A stretch of DNA of 64,000 nt. Origin: Bin5 sp965261695 (GTDB taxonomy: Bacteria; Chloroflexota; Anaerolineae; Caldilineales; Caldilineaceae). The position numbers were made by a program, and so were the translations under genes. The stretch covers positions 62,001 through 126,000 of the forward strand of contig OZ253474.1 in the NCBI GenBank assembly GCA_965261695.1, in the 5' to 3' direction. The notes under the pieces were generated by a model. The model did no database searches. It was given only the letters and a program-made list of their open reading frames with translations, and had not been told where the DNA came from. Below, piece after piece: positions 8,686 to 16,988 of this stretch. Every line of letters starts with the position of its first letter. The first letter of the stretch is position 1.

Positions 8686-10416
8686 ATGAGACATTACCGA
8701 ACAGCTCTCGGCCTGCTCCTGCTGGTGGCGCTGGTCTCTCTGGCGGCTTGCGGCGCGCCGGCGGACACGGGAGCGGCAGATGAGGCCCCCGCGGCCGCGG
8801 AAGAGGCGGCCTCCGAAGAGGAGGTTGTTGAGATCGAGGAGTCCGAAGAAGAGACGATGGAGATGAGTGGCGAAATCGTCGTCAGCGTCGCCTCCAATGA
8901 TGTGCAGACTTACCAGGCGATTGCCGACGCCTACATGGAACTGAACCCTGATGTCAACGTCCTGATCGAGTTGAAGGCTCCGACCGTCGACGCCTATTTG
9001 CAGTGGATTCGCACACAGTTCACGTCGGAAGTGCCGCGTGTCTCGATCATCGAGTCGCCCCATCTGCGCGAATTCGCCCAGGAAGGCCGGCTCGTCGACT
9101 GGGGGCCATACCTCAACAAGGTGAATCCCTACACCGGCGAAAAGTGGGAGAACAACTTTGAGGAGTGGGGGCTGAACCTGGTGCGCGACCCCAACACCGG
9201 CCAGATGTTCACCATGCCCTATATGTCGGTCCAGACCTTCTGGGTCTATAACATAGCGCTCTTTGAACAGGCCGGCATCACCGATGTCCCGCCGCGCCCC
9301 ACCTGGGACGAGTTCGTCGGCTGGAACGAAAAGCTGCGCGACGCCGGCGTCATCCCCATCGCCATGGAGGGCACCACCGAACAGATCTGGGGCGGCGGTC
9401 GCATGCCCTGGCTGATGCGCTCGGCCATGGACCAGTACCACCGCGACGACTTGCAGATCATCCAGTGCCAGGAAGGGGACTGGTGCTTCCGCGAGGGCAT
9501 CGACGACGTGTGGACGTACGATCCTACCGACGTGCGCAACGATGATCCCGATCGCGTCTCCGTCAACATCGCCCGCCACTTGGCGGCTCTGCGCGACGAC
9601 GCAATCAACTTTGACAACGAATGCACCGTCGAAATGATGACCCAGCTAGGCCGTGTCTTCCAGACGGAGAACGGCTTTGTGCCCGAGGGCTGGACCGGCA
9701 TTACCGATGCTTACCCGCTTTTCCTGACCCAAAAGGCGGCCATGCGCATGGTTCATGGCGGCATCTACACCAGCCTCCCCAAGGACATTCGCTCGCTGGC
9801 GCAGGGTGAGTACGGTGGCAATGCTGAGGTAACGGAAGAGGATTCCGGCGCCGCCGTCGAGTTTGAGTTCGGCCGCTTCGCCTTCCCCACCATCGAAGGA
9901 CCCTGCGTGCAGGGCACGGCGCGCGCAAATGAGTTGACGCAAGGCTACCTGGCGTTGCCATTGAAAGACCGCGCCCAGAATGACCTTGAAGTTGACTTCG
10001 TCATGTTCTGGACCAGTCCGCAGGGCATGCAGATCTTCCTCGCGAACAAGCTGGACACCGAAAACTTGCAGGGCGGTATCGCCGGCCCGCCGCTGATCAA
10101 AAACGTGGATCTCCCCGGCGAGTTGCAGGAAGTCTTCGCCACCAGCATCTTCGTCGGCAACTACGAAAAGCCTGGCGCACCGGGTGACGCCGTCGCTCGC
10201 GGCTTCTTCAAGTATGAAGATACGAAGCGCGAATGGTCGATCATGGTGCAGGAGTTCTTCGAAGGCAAGATAACCGCCGAAGACTTCGCCGAAGGCTACC
10301 AGACTCTGCTCGAGGGCAACTTCGACGGCCTGCTCGAATTCCTCAACCTGACTCACGAGGACCTCGACAATCCCGAAAAACGCCCGCCGGGCTGGGTCGC
10401 CGCCGGACCGTACTAA
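8686..10416 (+). CDS. ABC transporter substrate-binding lipoprotein, family 1 (sugar type)
   Basis: A secreted lipoprotein of 576 residues. The signal has a basic start (MRHYR), a hydrophobic core and the lipobox LAAC, followed by a long linker rich in Ala and Glu. The body has the two-lobed SBP family 1 pattern, with a Trp-rich motif GVIPIAMEGTTEQIWG and a late FVMFWTSPQGMQIFL segment typical of such proteins. The ATG at 8686 is preferred to the one at 8668 because GAAAGGAAG precedes it. It is the binding subunit for the two permeases that follow. It is longer than the usual 400-450 residues, so the ligand may be larger than a simple sugar. Confidence 0.88.
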   Translation: MRHYRTALGLLLLVALVSLAACGAPADTGAADEAPAAAEEAASEEEVVEIEESEEETMEMSGEIVVSVASNDVQTYQAIADAYMELNPDVNVLIELKAPTVDAYLQWIRTQFTSEVPRVSIIESPHLREFAQEGRLVDWGPYLNKVNPYTGEKWENNFEEWGLNLVRDPNTGQMFTMPYMSVQTFWVYNIALFEQAGITDVPPRPTWDEFVGWNEKLRDAGVIPIAMEGTTEQIWGGGRMPWLMRSAMDQYHRDDLQIIQCQEGDWCFREGIDDVWTYDPTDVRNDDPDRVSVNIARHLAALRDDAINFDNECTVEMMTQLGRVFQTENGFVPEGWTGITDAYPLFLTQKAAMRMVHGGIYTSLPKDIRSLAQGEYGGNAEVTEEDSGAAVEFEFGRFAFPTIEGPCVQGTARANELTQGYLALPLKDRAQNDLEVDFVMFWTSPQGMQIFLANKLDTENLQGGIAGPPLIKNVDLPGELQEVFATSIFVGNYEKPGAPGDAVARGFFKYEDTKREWSIMVQEFFEGKITAEDFAEGYQTLLEGNFDGLLEFLNLTHEDLDNPEKRPPGWVAAGPY

Positions 10417-10595
10417 ACCGTTAGACTTCGCCTCCGTCGCGGCTTGGAGGACGTAAAACCAGCTTGCACGAACGACTGTCTATGGGATTGTCAACGCATC
10501 AGGCGTCAAATAAGCAACAAACAGATCGTCGCAGATCAGGCATGCCGCTCTCGAAAGGGGGCGGCTTGTCTGGTCTGCCTATACGAACGTTCGCC

Positions 10596-12584
10596 ATGCG
10601 TTTCCGCCGCGCTGTTCTCGCTGTCACGCTGGCCGCCGCGATCCTGTTTGCAGTCTCCCTTCCCCTCGCCGCGCAGTCTGCCGATGGGCTTCTGTGGGAG
10701 CATCAGTCGGCCAGCCGCGCCGAGGCGGTCGCCATCTCCCAAGACGGCGCACGCGTCGCCGTCGGCAGCCGCGACAATTCGCTGCGGCTCTTCGACGCCG
10801 ACGGCGACCTGCTCTGGCAGTTCGACGCCGAGAACAGCATCCTCGGCGTCGACATCACCCCCGATGGCCAATGGCTCGCCGTCGCCTCGGAGGATCGCCA
10901 CGTCTATCTGCTCGACGCGGCGGGTAGCCTGCTGTGGCAGTTCAAAGCCGCCCGCCCCATGAACAACGCCGCCGTAGCGAAAGATGGCTCACTCGTCGCC
11001 GCCACATCCGATGACCTCTCCGTCTACGCCCTCGACGGCGAGGGCAATCTGCTCTGGCAGGAGGCGCTCGGTATCGGCGTGCAAGCCGTCGACATCTACG
11101 GCAGCGGCGAGAAAACGCGCGTCGTCGTCGGCTCCAATGACGGTCTGATCACCATCTACAGCCGCACGGGCAAACCGCTGCTCGAGACGTGGCTGGACTA
11201 CAGCGTGCGTGCCGTGTCCGTCTCCGCGACCGGCGCCCGCATTCTTGCGGGCGCAAGCGACGGCTCGGCCATGCTGCTCAACGGCTCAAACGGCTCTGAA
11301 CTGTGGCGCTTTGAGGCCGAGGATGCCATCACCGGCGTCTCGCTTGCCGCCGACGGCTCCAGCGCGCTGGTCGGCTCGGAGGACGGCAGCGCCTACCTGC
11401 TCGGCGGTGACGGCGCGCTCACCCATCGCTTCAAGCAGCAATCGGAGGTGCTGAGCGTCGCTCTGGCGGGGGACGGCAGCCGTCTGGCAGTGGGTGACGT
11501 TTCCGGCGCGGCCAAAAACTACGATCGCGCCGCGGCTCTGACCGGCGCGGCGCGCGCATCAGCCCAGCGACTGCAGCTGACTCTCGTTCTGGTCGGCGTT
11601 TTCGCCTTGCTGGTCCTGCTGACCGTGTGGGCCGCCCGCAACACAGCCGCCGGGCAGCAGGTCTGGCAGCGCAGCGCCTCCGGCCCCCTCGGTGTGCTGC
11701 AAGCGATGTGGGGGGCGCGGCTCTCCTACATTCTGATTCTGCCAACCCTGGCCCTTCTGCTGACCTTCAACTACTATCCCGCTTTCTCCGGCCTTTATCA
11801 CGCCTTCACCGAATGGAGTCCCGGCGTGCGCACCGAATGGGTGGGGCTGTCGAACTTCCGCTTTCTGTTGGAGGATCGCTTCTTCCTGTCCGGTTTCCGC
11901 AATGCCGGCATCCTGGTCGTCGTTTCGGTTCTGAAGACAATGACGGTGCCGCTGCTGGTGGCCGAGTTCATCTTTAATCTGCGCAACCGGTTCTCGCAAT
12001 ACTGGTTCCGCACGCTCTTCGTCGTGCCGATTGTGCTGCCGGCAGTCGTAGAGATTCTCGTCTGGAACAACATTTACGATCCCGCCATCGGCCTCCTCAA
12101 CGAGAGCCTCAAACTCGTCGGGCTGGGAGAGTGGACCCGTGTCTGGTACGGGGACGCCAGCGTCTCGCTCGGCGCCATCATCTTTATCGGCGTGCCGTGG
12201 GTGAACGCCTTCGCGCTGCTGATTTTCTACGGCGGCCTTATCTCGATTTCCAACGAAATCATCGACGCCAGCCTAGTCGACGGCGCCAGCAAATGGCGCC
12301 GCTTCTGGAACATCGATCTGCCCCTGCTCATGGGCCAGATCAAGCTACTCCTGATCCTGAACTTCATCAACGCAGTGCAGACATTCGAACTCGTCTTCCT
12401 GACAACAGGCGGCGGCCCCGGCGCAGCCACGTATACGCCGGCGCTGGAGCTTTACTACATGGCAATGCGCATGGACCGCATGGGCGTTGCGTCGGCCATC
12501 GGCATGGTACTCTTCCTTATTATCCTGGCGGGCACGATCCTGAGCATGCGATTCGTCAGCTCCTCCACCGAATACGAGGCCTGA
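10596..12584 (+). CDS. ABC transporter permease (MalF type) fused to an N-terminal seven-bladed beta-propeller
   Basis: A 662-residue fusion. Residues 1-28 look like a signal sequence or membrane anchor. Residues 32-313 hold seven repeats of about 40 residues, each built around an LLWQF-type strand and a DGxxxAVGSxD-type turn, as in PQQ/WD40 propellers. A membrane helix follows at about 327-349, then a cytoplasmic linker. A full MalF-like permease with six helices occupies about 375-660, and its EAA loop reads EIIDASLVDGASKWRRFW. The predicted topology puts the propeller outside the cell. The start is uncertain: in-frame starts at 10464 (TTG) and 10542 (ATG) would add 18-44 residues. The next gene begins one base after the stop. 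Confidence 0.9.
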   Translation: MRFRRAVLAVTLAAAILFAVSLPLAAQSADGLLWEHQSASRAEAVAISQDGARVAVGSRDNSLRLFDADGDLLWQFDAENSILGVDITPDGQWLAVASEDRHVYLLDAAGSLLWQFKAARPMNNAAVAKDGSLVAATSDDLSVYALDGEGNLLWQEALGIGVQAVDIYGSGEKTRVVVGSNDGLITIYSRTGKPLLETWLDYSVRAVSVSATGARILAGASDGSAMLLNGSNGSELWRFEAEDAITGVSLAADGSSALVGSEDGSAYLLGGDGALTHRFKQQSEVLSVALAGDGSRLAVGDVSGAAKNYDRAAALTGAARASAQRLQLTLVLVGVFALLVLLTVWAARNTAAGQQVWQRSASGPLGVLQAMWGARLSYILILPTLALLLTFNYYPAFSGLYHAFTEWSPGVRTEWVGLSNFRFLLEDRFFLSGFRNAGILVVVSVLKTMTVPLLVAEFIFNLRNRFSQYWFRTLFVVPIVLPAVVEILVWNNIYDPAIGLLNESLKLVGLGEWTRVWYGDASVSLGAIIFIGVPWVNAFALLIFYGGLISISNEIIDASLVDGASKWRRFWNIDLPLLMGQIKLLLILNFINAVQTFELVFLTTGGGPGAATYTPALELYYMAMRMDRMGVASAIGMVLFLIILAGTILSMRFVSSSTEYEA

Positions 12585-12585
12585 G

Positions 12586-13524
12586 ATGACAACGGCGCAA
12601 GGCCGCAAAGGGTCAGACGGGGCGGCTGCGGTCGTGACGCGCGGCGAAAGCGGCCCAAGCGGAGGCCAGCCATTTTCCACGTCTCACCTCAACTTGCGCT
12701 CCCTGCAATTGAGCGGCGGCCAGATCCTGCTGTACGCAGTGTTGCTCATCCTCCTAATCATTACCTTCATCCCGATCCTCTATCTCATCGCCCTCTCGCT
12801 CAAGGACAACGGCCAGATTTATGGGCGCTTCTGGTCTCTCCCCGATCCCTATCGCTGGGCGAACTTCGCCTTGGGCATACAGGCGATCTGGCGACCGATT
12901 CTCAATTCGATCCTGACCTCCGGCAGCTCAACCGTGGCCACCGTCGTGTTGGCCAGCCTCAGCGGCTATGTGTTCGCCCGCCACCGATTTCCGGGCAAAG
13001 AGGGGATCTACACCGGGATCCTCGCACTGCTGATGATCCCGCCTATCCTCACCCTAATCCCGGCCTATGTGCTGATCCTCAACATGCGATTGGATAACAC
13101 CTACTGGGCGCTGATTTTACCGTGGACTTCGGGCGGGCAGGTGTTTGCGCTGCTGCTGTGCCGCAGCTTTTTCGCCACACTGCCGGAGGAGTTCTTCGAC
13201 GCCGCCCGTATCGACGGCGCCACCGAGTTGCAGAGTTTCGCCCAGATCGCCGTGCCGCTGTCCGCGCCCATTCTGGTGACCGTCGCGGTCGTGCGTCTCG
13301 TTACCACCTACAACCAGTTCATGTGGCCCCTGGTCGTCATCTCCAGCCCGAAACAACAGGTCGTGGCGGTTGCGCTGACCCAGTTCACGTCCGAGATCGG
13401 CGTAACCGATTTCGGCCCGCAGATGGCCGGCTACATCCTGGCGTCGGTGCCCCTGATCGTCCTGTTCTCCTTCGGCATGAGGCACTACGTGCGCGGCCTG
13501 ACCGCCGGCGGATTGAAAGCATAG
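12586..13524 (+). CDS. Carbohydrate ABC transporter permease, MalG type
   Basis: Inner-membrane permease of 312 residues, partner of the propeller-permease; one base separates the genes, so translation is probably coupled. A hydrophilic tail of about 45 residues precedes six predicted helices. The EAA loop is EFFDAARIDGATELQSFAQI with the following VPLSAPIL, typical of the MalG/UgpE group. The C-terminus ends YVRGLTAGGLKA, also typical. No ATPase gene follows. Sugar importers of this class often share an MsmX/UgpC-type ATPase encoded elsewhere, and that is the likely arrangement here. Confidence 0.92.
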   Translation: MTTAQGRKGSDGAAAVVTRGESGPSGGQPFSTSHLNLRSLQLSGGQILLYAVLLILLIITFIPILYLIALSLKDNGQIYGRFWSLPDPYRWANFALGIQAIWRPILNSILTSGSSTVATVVLASLSGYVFARHRFPGKEGIYTGILALLMIPPILTLIPAYVLILNMRLDNTYWALILPWTSGGQVFALLLCRSFFATLPEEFFDAARIDGATELQSFAQIAVPLSAPILVTVAVVRLVTTYNQFMWPLVVISSPKQQVVAVALTQFTSEIGVTDFGPQMAGYILASVPLIVLFSFGMRHYVRGLTAGGLKA

Positions 13525-13730
13525 GCGCAAACTTCATCGCCTTTTGCGTAACTGGATTCTCTGAATGGCGGGCATGTAAGTTACTATATTCAGTCGGCGA
13601 ACAGCGACGCACCGCATAGGAATTGACCCGTCTCCGCGAATCCTGCAATCTCCCAAATACCGCAAATCCTGATTCAGACAACGGGCGCAAAGCCGTGAAC
13701 AAGACATCCACACCGCGCCGAAGACATTTA

Positions 13731-13745
13731 GCAATACGCATTACG
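13731..13745 (+). repeat. 15-base sequence shared with 7812-7826, just upstream of a gene start
   Basis: Exact copy of GCAATACGCATTACG, ending 23 bases before the Gfo/Idh start at 13769. A related ACGCAAT string follows directly, giving a short heptamer-like run. Confidence 0.4.
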
Positions 13746-13768
13746 CAATCCAATCCCGAGGTTTTCCA

Positions 13769-14812
13769 ATGGACAAAGTACGCATCGGTGTGTTGAGCCA
13801 CGCCCACGGCCACAGCAACGCCTACTGCCGAAAAATGCGAGGCTTCGGCGACGTGGAGTTAGTGGCTTGTTGGGACGACAACGAGCAGCGCGGGCGCGAG
13901 GCCGCGACCGCCTTCGGCATGGAGTACCGCGCCGATTCTTCAGCCATAACAGACGACCCGGACATTGACGCCGTGATCGTCACCACCGAGACGAACCGCC
14001 ACGCCCAGTTCGTCGAGCAGGCCGCCGCGGCCGGCAAGGCGATCCTCTGCCAGAAGCCGCTGGCCACGACGCTGGCCGATTGCGACCGCATCATCGAGGC
14101 TGTCCGGCGCAGCGGCGTCAAGTTCAGCGTCGCCTTCCAGATGCGCCAGGACCCGGTCAATCGCAAGATCAAAGAGTTGGTCGACGCCAACGCGGTCGGG
14201 GAGATCGCGGTCGTGCGGAGGCGGCACTGCATCGGCGTGCTCAACAACGAGGCCTTCGTTACCGGCCCGACCCGCTGGCACATCGACCCGGTGGCAAACG
14301 TGGGCATGTTCTTTGACGACGCCATCCATGCCGCCGACTGGTTCTACTGGACGTTCGGCCCCGCCAAGCGGGTCATGGCCGAGATTGACAACGTCGTCAG
14401 CCAGCTCGCGCCCGACGACAACGGCGTTGCCCTGTTCCGCTTCGAAAACGGCGCAATCGGCACGCTGTTCAACGGCTCCACCACCGTGGCCGGTGTAAAC
14501 ACGACCGAAATCTACGGTTCAGAGGGCACCATCATCCAGGACTACGGCGACGGGCCGTCTACAGCCGCGCCCCGGCCAGCCGGCATCGCCCCGCTACGAA
14601 TGATCCGCCAGGGCGACAGCGAATGGCATGAATTCCACCTGCCGATTCCCGCCAGCCAGGGCGAGAGAATCGCGGCCGTGCCGCGGCCATTCATTGACTA
14701 TGTGCGCGGATTGAGCGACGAGCATGTCAGCGCCGAGGAAGGGCGCAAGTCGGTTGAGATGATCCTGGGGGCGTATCAGTCGGCGCGCGAGGGTCGGCGG
14801 ATTTCACTCTGA
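13769..14812 (+). CDS. Gfo/Idh/MocA family oxidoreductase
   Basis: NAD(P)-dependent dehydrogenase of 347 residues. The N-terminal Rossmann segment reads IGVLSHAHGHSNAY, which departs from the usual GxGxxG. The acidic CWDDNEQ position follows, and the catalytic motif CQKPLA keeps Lys-Pro but has Gln for Glu. The C-terminal domain has HIDPVANVGMFFDDAIHAADWFYW, with the His/Asp pattern expected near the active site. The changed nucleotide loop suggests a subgroup with different cofactor handling. It follows the sugar-type importer and probably belongs to the same catabolic unit. Its last nine bases overlap the convergent hicB gene. Confidence 0.87.
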   Translation: MDKVRIGVLSHAHGHSNAYCRKMRGFGDVELVACWDDNEQRGREAATAFGMEYRADSSAITDDPDIDAVIVTTETNRHAQFVEQAAAAGKAILCQKPLATTLADCDRIIEAVRRSGVKFSVAFQMRQDPVNRKIKELVDANAVGEIAVVRRRHCIGVLNNEAFVTGPTRWHIDPVANVGMFFDDAIHAADWFYWTFGPAKRVMAEIDNVVSQLAPDDNGVALFRFENGAIGTLFNGSTTVAGVNTTEIYGSEGTIIQDYGDGPSTAAPRPAGIAPLRMIRQGDSEWHEFHLPIPASQGERIAAVPRPFIDYVRGLSDEHVSAEEGRKSVEMILGAYQSAREGRRISL

Positions 14813-15022
14813 GGCCGATTCTTGCAGACTTGCACGCGGTCGTGCATTGTCTTCCCGTTCAATTTCCAGCCACTCATCAACAATCTGCCGCAATTCACGA
14901 CGAACTTCGTTGACATCGTCACCGTGACAACATGGCCCTATGATACCAGGACAATAGCCAATGTAGCATTGATCTTCATTCGACAACTCAACAACTTCGC
15001 TAAATTTCGAGTCTCCGGTCAT
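14804..15022 (-). CDS. hicB: HicB-like antitoxin
   Basis: A 72-residue protein with the HicB fold pattern: a first strand (FSEVVELSNED), the landmark YIGYCPGIIGPCCHGDD in place of the usual YCPELPGC-x-x-x-GD, then the helix VNEVRRELRQIVDEWLEIE. HicB proteins neutralise the HicA mRNA interferase and usually repress the operon. Its start codon overlaps the stop of the upstream hicA remnant as ATGA, the normal arrangement for hicAB. Because hicA is broken, this is probably an orphan antitoxin. No separate C-terminal DNA-binding domain is visible. Confidence 0.8.
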   Translation of the reverse strand: MTGDSKFSEVVELSNEDQCYIGYCPGIIGPCCHGDDVNEVRRELRQIVDEWLEIEREDNARPRASLQESASE

Positions 15023-15211
15023 TTTTGGGACTCTCCGATGTTTCTTCGGACTTCTCTTTCCTGATAGGGCTTTGCGTCATCATTTGCCTTTCCTGAAACC
15101 TGCCCCTCATCCCCTTGGGATGTCGGAAATTCCTGTGGCTACCCCTACCGCTTCGTTCGGCAAGACTGCTTTTGCCAAGTCTCTCATCAACGCTCGAATC
15201 TTACGGGGCAT
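15019..15211 (-). pseudogene. hicA: hicA toxin remnant broken by two frameshifts
   Basis: Reading the minus strand from the ATG at 15211 gives MPRKIRALMRDLAKA, the start of HicA. The catalytic core then appears in another frame as RGSHRNFRHPKG, with the histidine used by HicA-type RNases. The C-terminus appears in the third frame as SGKANDDAKPYQEREVRR and stops at 15019, overlapping the hicB start. All three pieces are collinear and match the expected HicA layout, so a full gene was present and has suffered at least two indels. No intact reading frame remains, so no toxin should be made unless these are sequence errors. Confidence 0.75.
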
Positions 15212-15380
15212 CTCTTTAGAAGGGTCTTGCCAACTGTTTGTAAGGAGGCGCTTCTCAAGTATTCATGGAACACTAGTAATGCTTTTGTTCCGGCGCGAGG
15301 CATTGTAGCGATCCTCACCCCTGCTTGCAAAAGAGCGAAAGGTCGACTGGTGGAGGCTCTCAGCGAATAGAGAATATCAC

Positions 15381-16265
15381 TCAAATTAGCGGCAGCAGCG
15401 TTTTCGCCGTCTCCTCCACCAGCCAGCTGTAGAACGCTTCCGACAGAACGCCGCTGCCGTGGTCCTGGATAAATTGCAGCTGTTCGGGCGTCAGTTCCTG
15501 CTCCGCCGCCGCGACCGCATCCTTGTAGGGATTGGCCGGTGTGCGGTCCAGCGGCGCGACAAACTCCACCGTCAGCGCGCCGTCATAGCCGATCTCTTTC
15601 AGCGTATTCACAATCAACGGCCAGTCCAGCGCGCCCATGCCGCACGCCATGCGATTGTTGTCGGCCACGTGAAAGTCAACCAGCCTTTCCTTCGTGCTCC
15701 TGATGGCCTCGATCAGGTTGACCTCTTCGATGTTCAGATGAAACGTGTCAATGCAGACGCCGCAGTCCGGCCCGACCTCTTCGGCCAGCAGCATCGCCTG
15801 ATCTGCCCGGTTGAGGAAATTCGTCTCAAAACGGTTGAGCGGCTCCAGCGCCATGCGCACCCCTTCCTTCTGTGCGTGGGCGTAGACCTCCTTCAGTCCT
15901 TCGACCGCCCACGCCCACTCCTGCTCGGGCGTATCCATCGCCGCGACCTTGCCCACTGTTGACGGCACGATCGTCATCTCATACCCGTCCAGTTCTTTCA
16001 CCATTGTGATGCAACCGTTGAGGTACTCGATTGAACTGGCGCGCACCGACTCGTCGGCGTCGATCAGATCCCTGCCCTCGAACATCAACGAAACGACGCC
16101 CCAGCAGGCAAGCCCATAATGCGCCAGCAGCTTGCGGACCTCCTTCGTATCGTAAATCTCCGGCTCACCGTTTAGCTCGATGCTCCTGTAGCCATATCGT
16201 GCCAGCCTGCGCACGGTTACTTCGATCGGCTCGGCGCGCATCCAATTGTGCATCGAAATGTGCAT
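15381..16265 (-). CDS. Sugar phosphate isomerase/epimerase family TIM-barrel protein
   Basis: A 294-residue protein of the AP-endonuclease-2-like TIM-barrel family, closest in pattern to D-tagatose/D-psicose 3-epimerases. Expected metal and catalytic positions are visible: Glu in ALEPLNRFE, Asp and His in CIDTFHLN, His in DFHVADNNR, and Glu in LTVEF. The start MHISMHNWMR at 16265 is chosen because GGAGAG lies upstream and the longer reading frame adds only a basic, unrelated tail. The gene probably takes part in the same sugar or polyol catabolism as the neighbouring Gfo/Idh enzymes. The exact substrate is unknown. Confidence 0.87.
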   Translation of the reverse strand: MHISMHNWMRAEPIEVTVRRLARYGYRSIELNGEPEIYDTKEVRKLLAHYGLACWGVVSLMFEGRDLIDADESVRASSIEYLNGCITMVKELDGYEMTIVPSTVGKVAAMDTPEQEWAWAVEGLKEVYAHAQKEGVRMALEPLNRFETNFLNRADQAMLLAEEVGPDCGVCIDTFHLNIEEVNLIEAIRSTKERLVDFHVADNNRMACGMGALDWPLIVNTLKEIGYDGALTVEFVAPLDRTPANPYKDAVAAAEQELTPEQLQFIQDHGSGVLSEAFYSWLVEETAKTLLPLI

Positions 16266-16329
16266 GAATTCTCTCCACAAGGTTGTGTCGGGTCGAATGT
16301 GGCGCCTGCGTGGGAAGAGCACGCGCAGC

Positions 16330-16845
16330 CTACTCTGTCCCCCATCCTGACCCCATACCAATCCAATCGATTTCGAGATTCGCCTTTGCCATCAAGAGCG
16401 TGCTCAGATCGCCAACATGCTGTTGCAGATGGCGGATGTTGTAAATCTGGAGCTCCATCTTATCGAACGGCAGCCAGTGGAAGCCGGATGGCGCACTCAA
16501 GTCAATCGTCGGCACGATCCGATCGACTTCGGCGCGACAGAACTCGATGAAAGCCAGGATTTCCTCGCGGCGGTAAGGTTGATCGGCTACGGGTTGTGTG
16601 TGCGGCGGCCACGGCGTCGGCCCCAGGAATTGGTAACCCTCGCGCGCCCCCTCCCACAGTGTCAGGTCGTGCTCGGTCGGTTGCAGGTAGAGATTCACGA
16701 AAAAGAGCGCATGGTATGCGACGCGCCAGAACGGGTTGGCCTGGTCAGCCTCGTCCCACACATTCTCGGGACAGGTGCGAACCGTCTGCTCCATCATCGA
16801 AAGCGCGGCCTGGAACTGCGAGGTGACAGTCCTATAGATATCCAT
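16330..16845 (-). CDS. DinB-like domain protein
   Basis: A 171-residue protein with the four-helix-bundle pattern of the DinB/YfiT superfamily. A His in VAYHALFFVN, a mid-protein acidic helix and the late motif YNIRHLQQHVGDL supply the metal-ligand positions. The start at 16845 is supported by AAAGGA upstream, whereas the longer frame adds 31 residues without similarity to the fold. These proteins are putative metal-dependent enzymes, some of them thiol transferases, and the physiological role is usually unknown. It lies just beyond the isomerase gene on the same strand and 144 bases from the composite repeat. Confidence 0.8.
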   Translation of the reverse strand: MDIYRTVTSQFQAALSMMEQTVRTCPENVWDEADQANPFWRVAYHALFFVNLYLQPTEHDLTLWEGAREGYQFLGPTPWPPHTQPVADQPYRREEILAFIEFCRAEVDRIVPTIDLSAPSGFHWLPFDKMELQIYNIRHLQQHVGDLSTLLMAKANLEIDWIGMGSGWGTE

Positions 16846-16988
16846 ATTGTCAATCCTTTCAAGAGCGGCTGTGGTGCAACGCTGACGCAGGCATCTGGAC
16901 TCCTCTTGATCGCCAATCTGCGCCGCGCTCTTAGGCAAGTTCCATTGTACTGGCTCGCCCAGGGGCTGTCAATCAGATCGGCGCGTGG

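Noticed and set aside
15187..15384. Small minus-strand frame upstream of hicA
   Set aside because: It overlaps the hicA remnant in another frame, has no recognisable features and no ribosome site.
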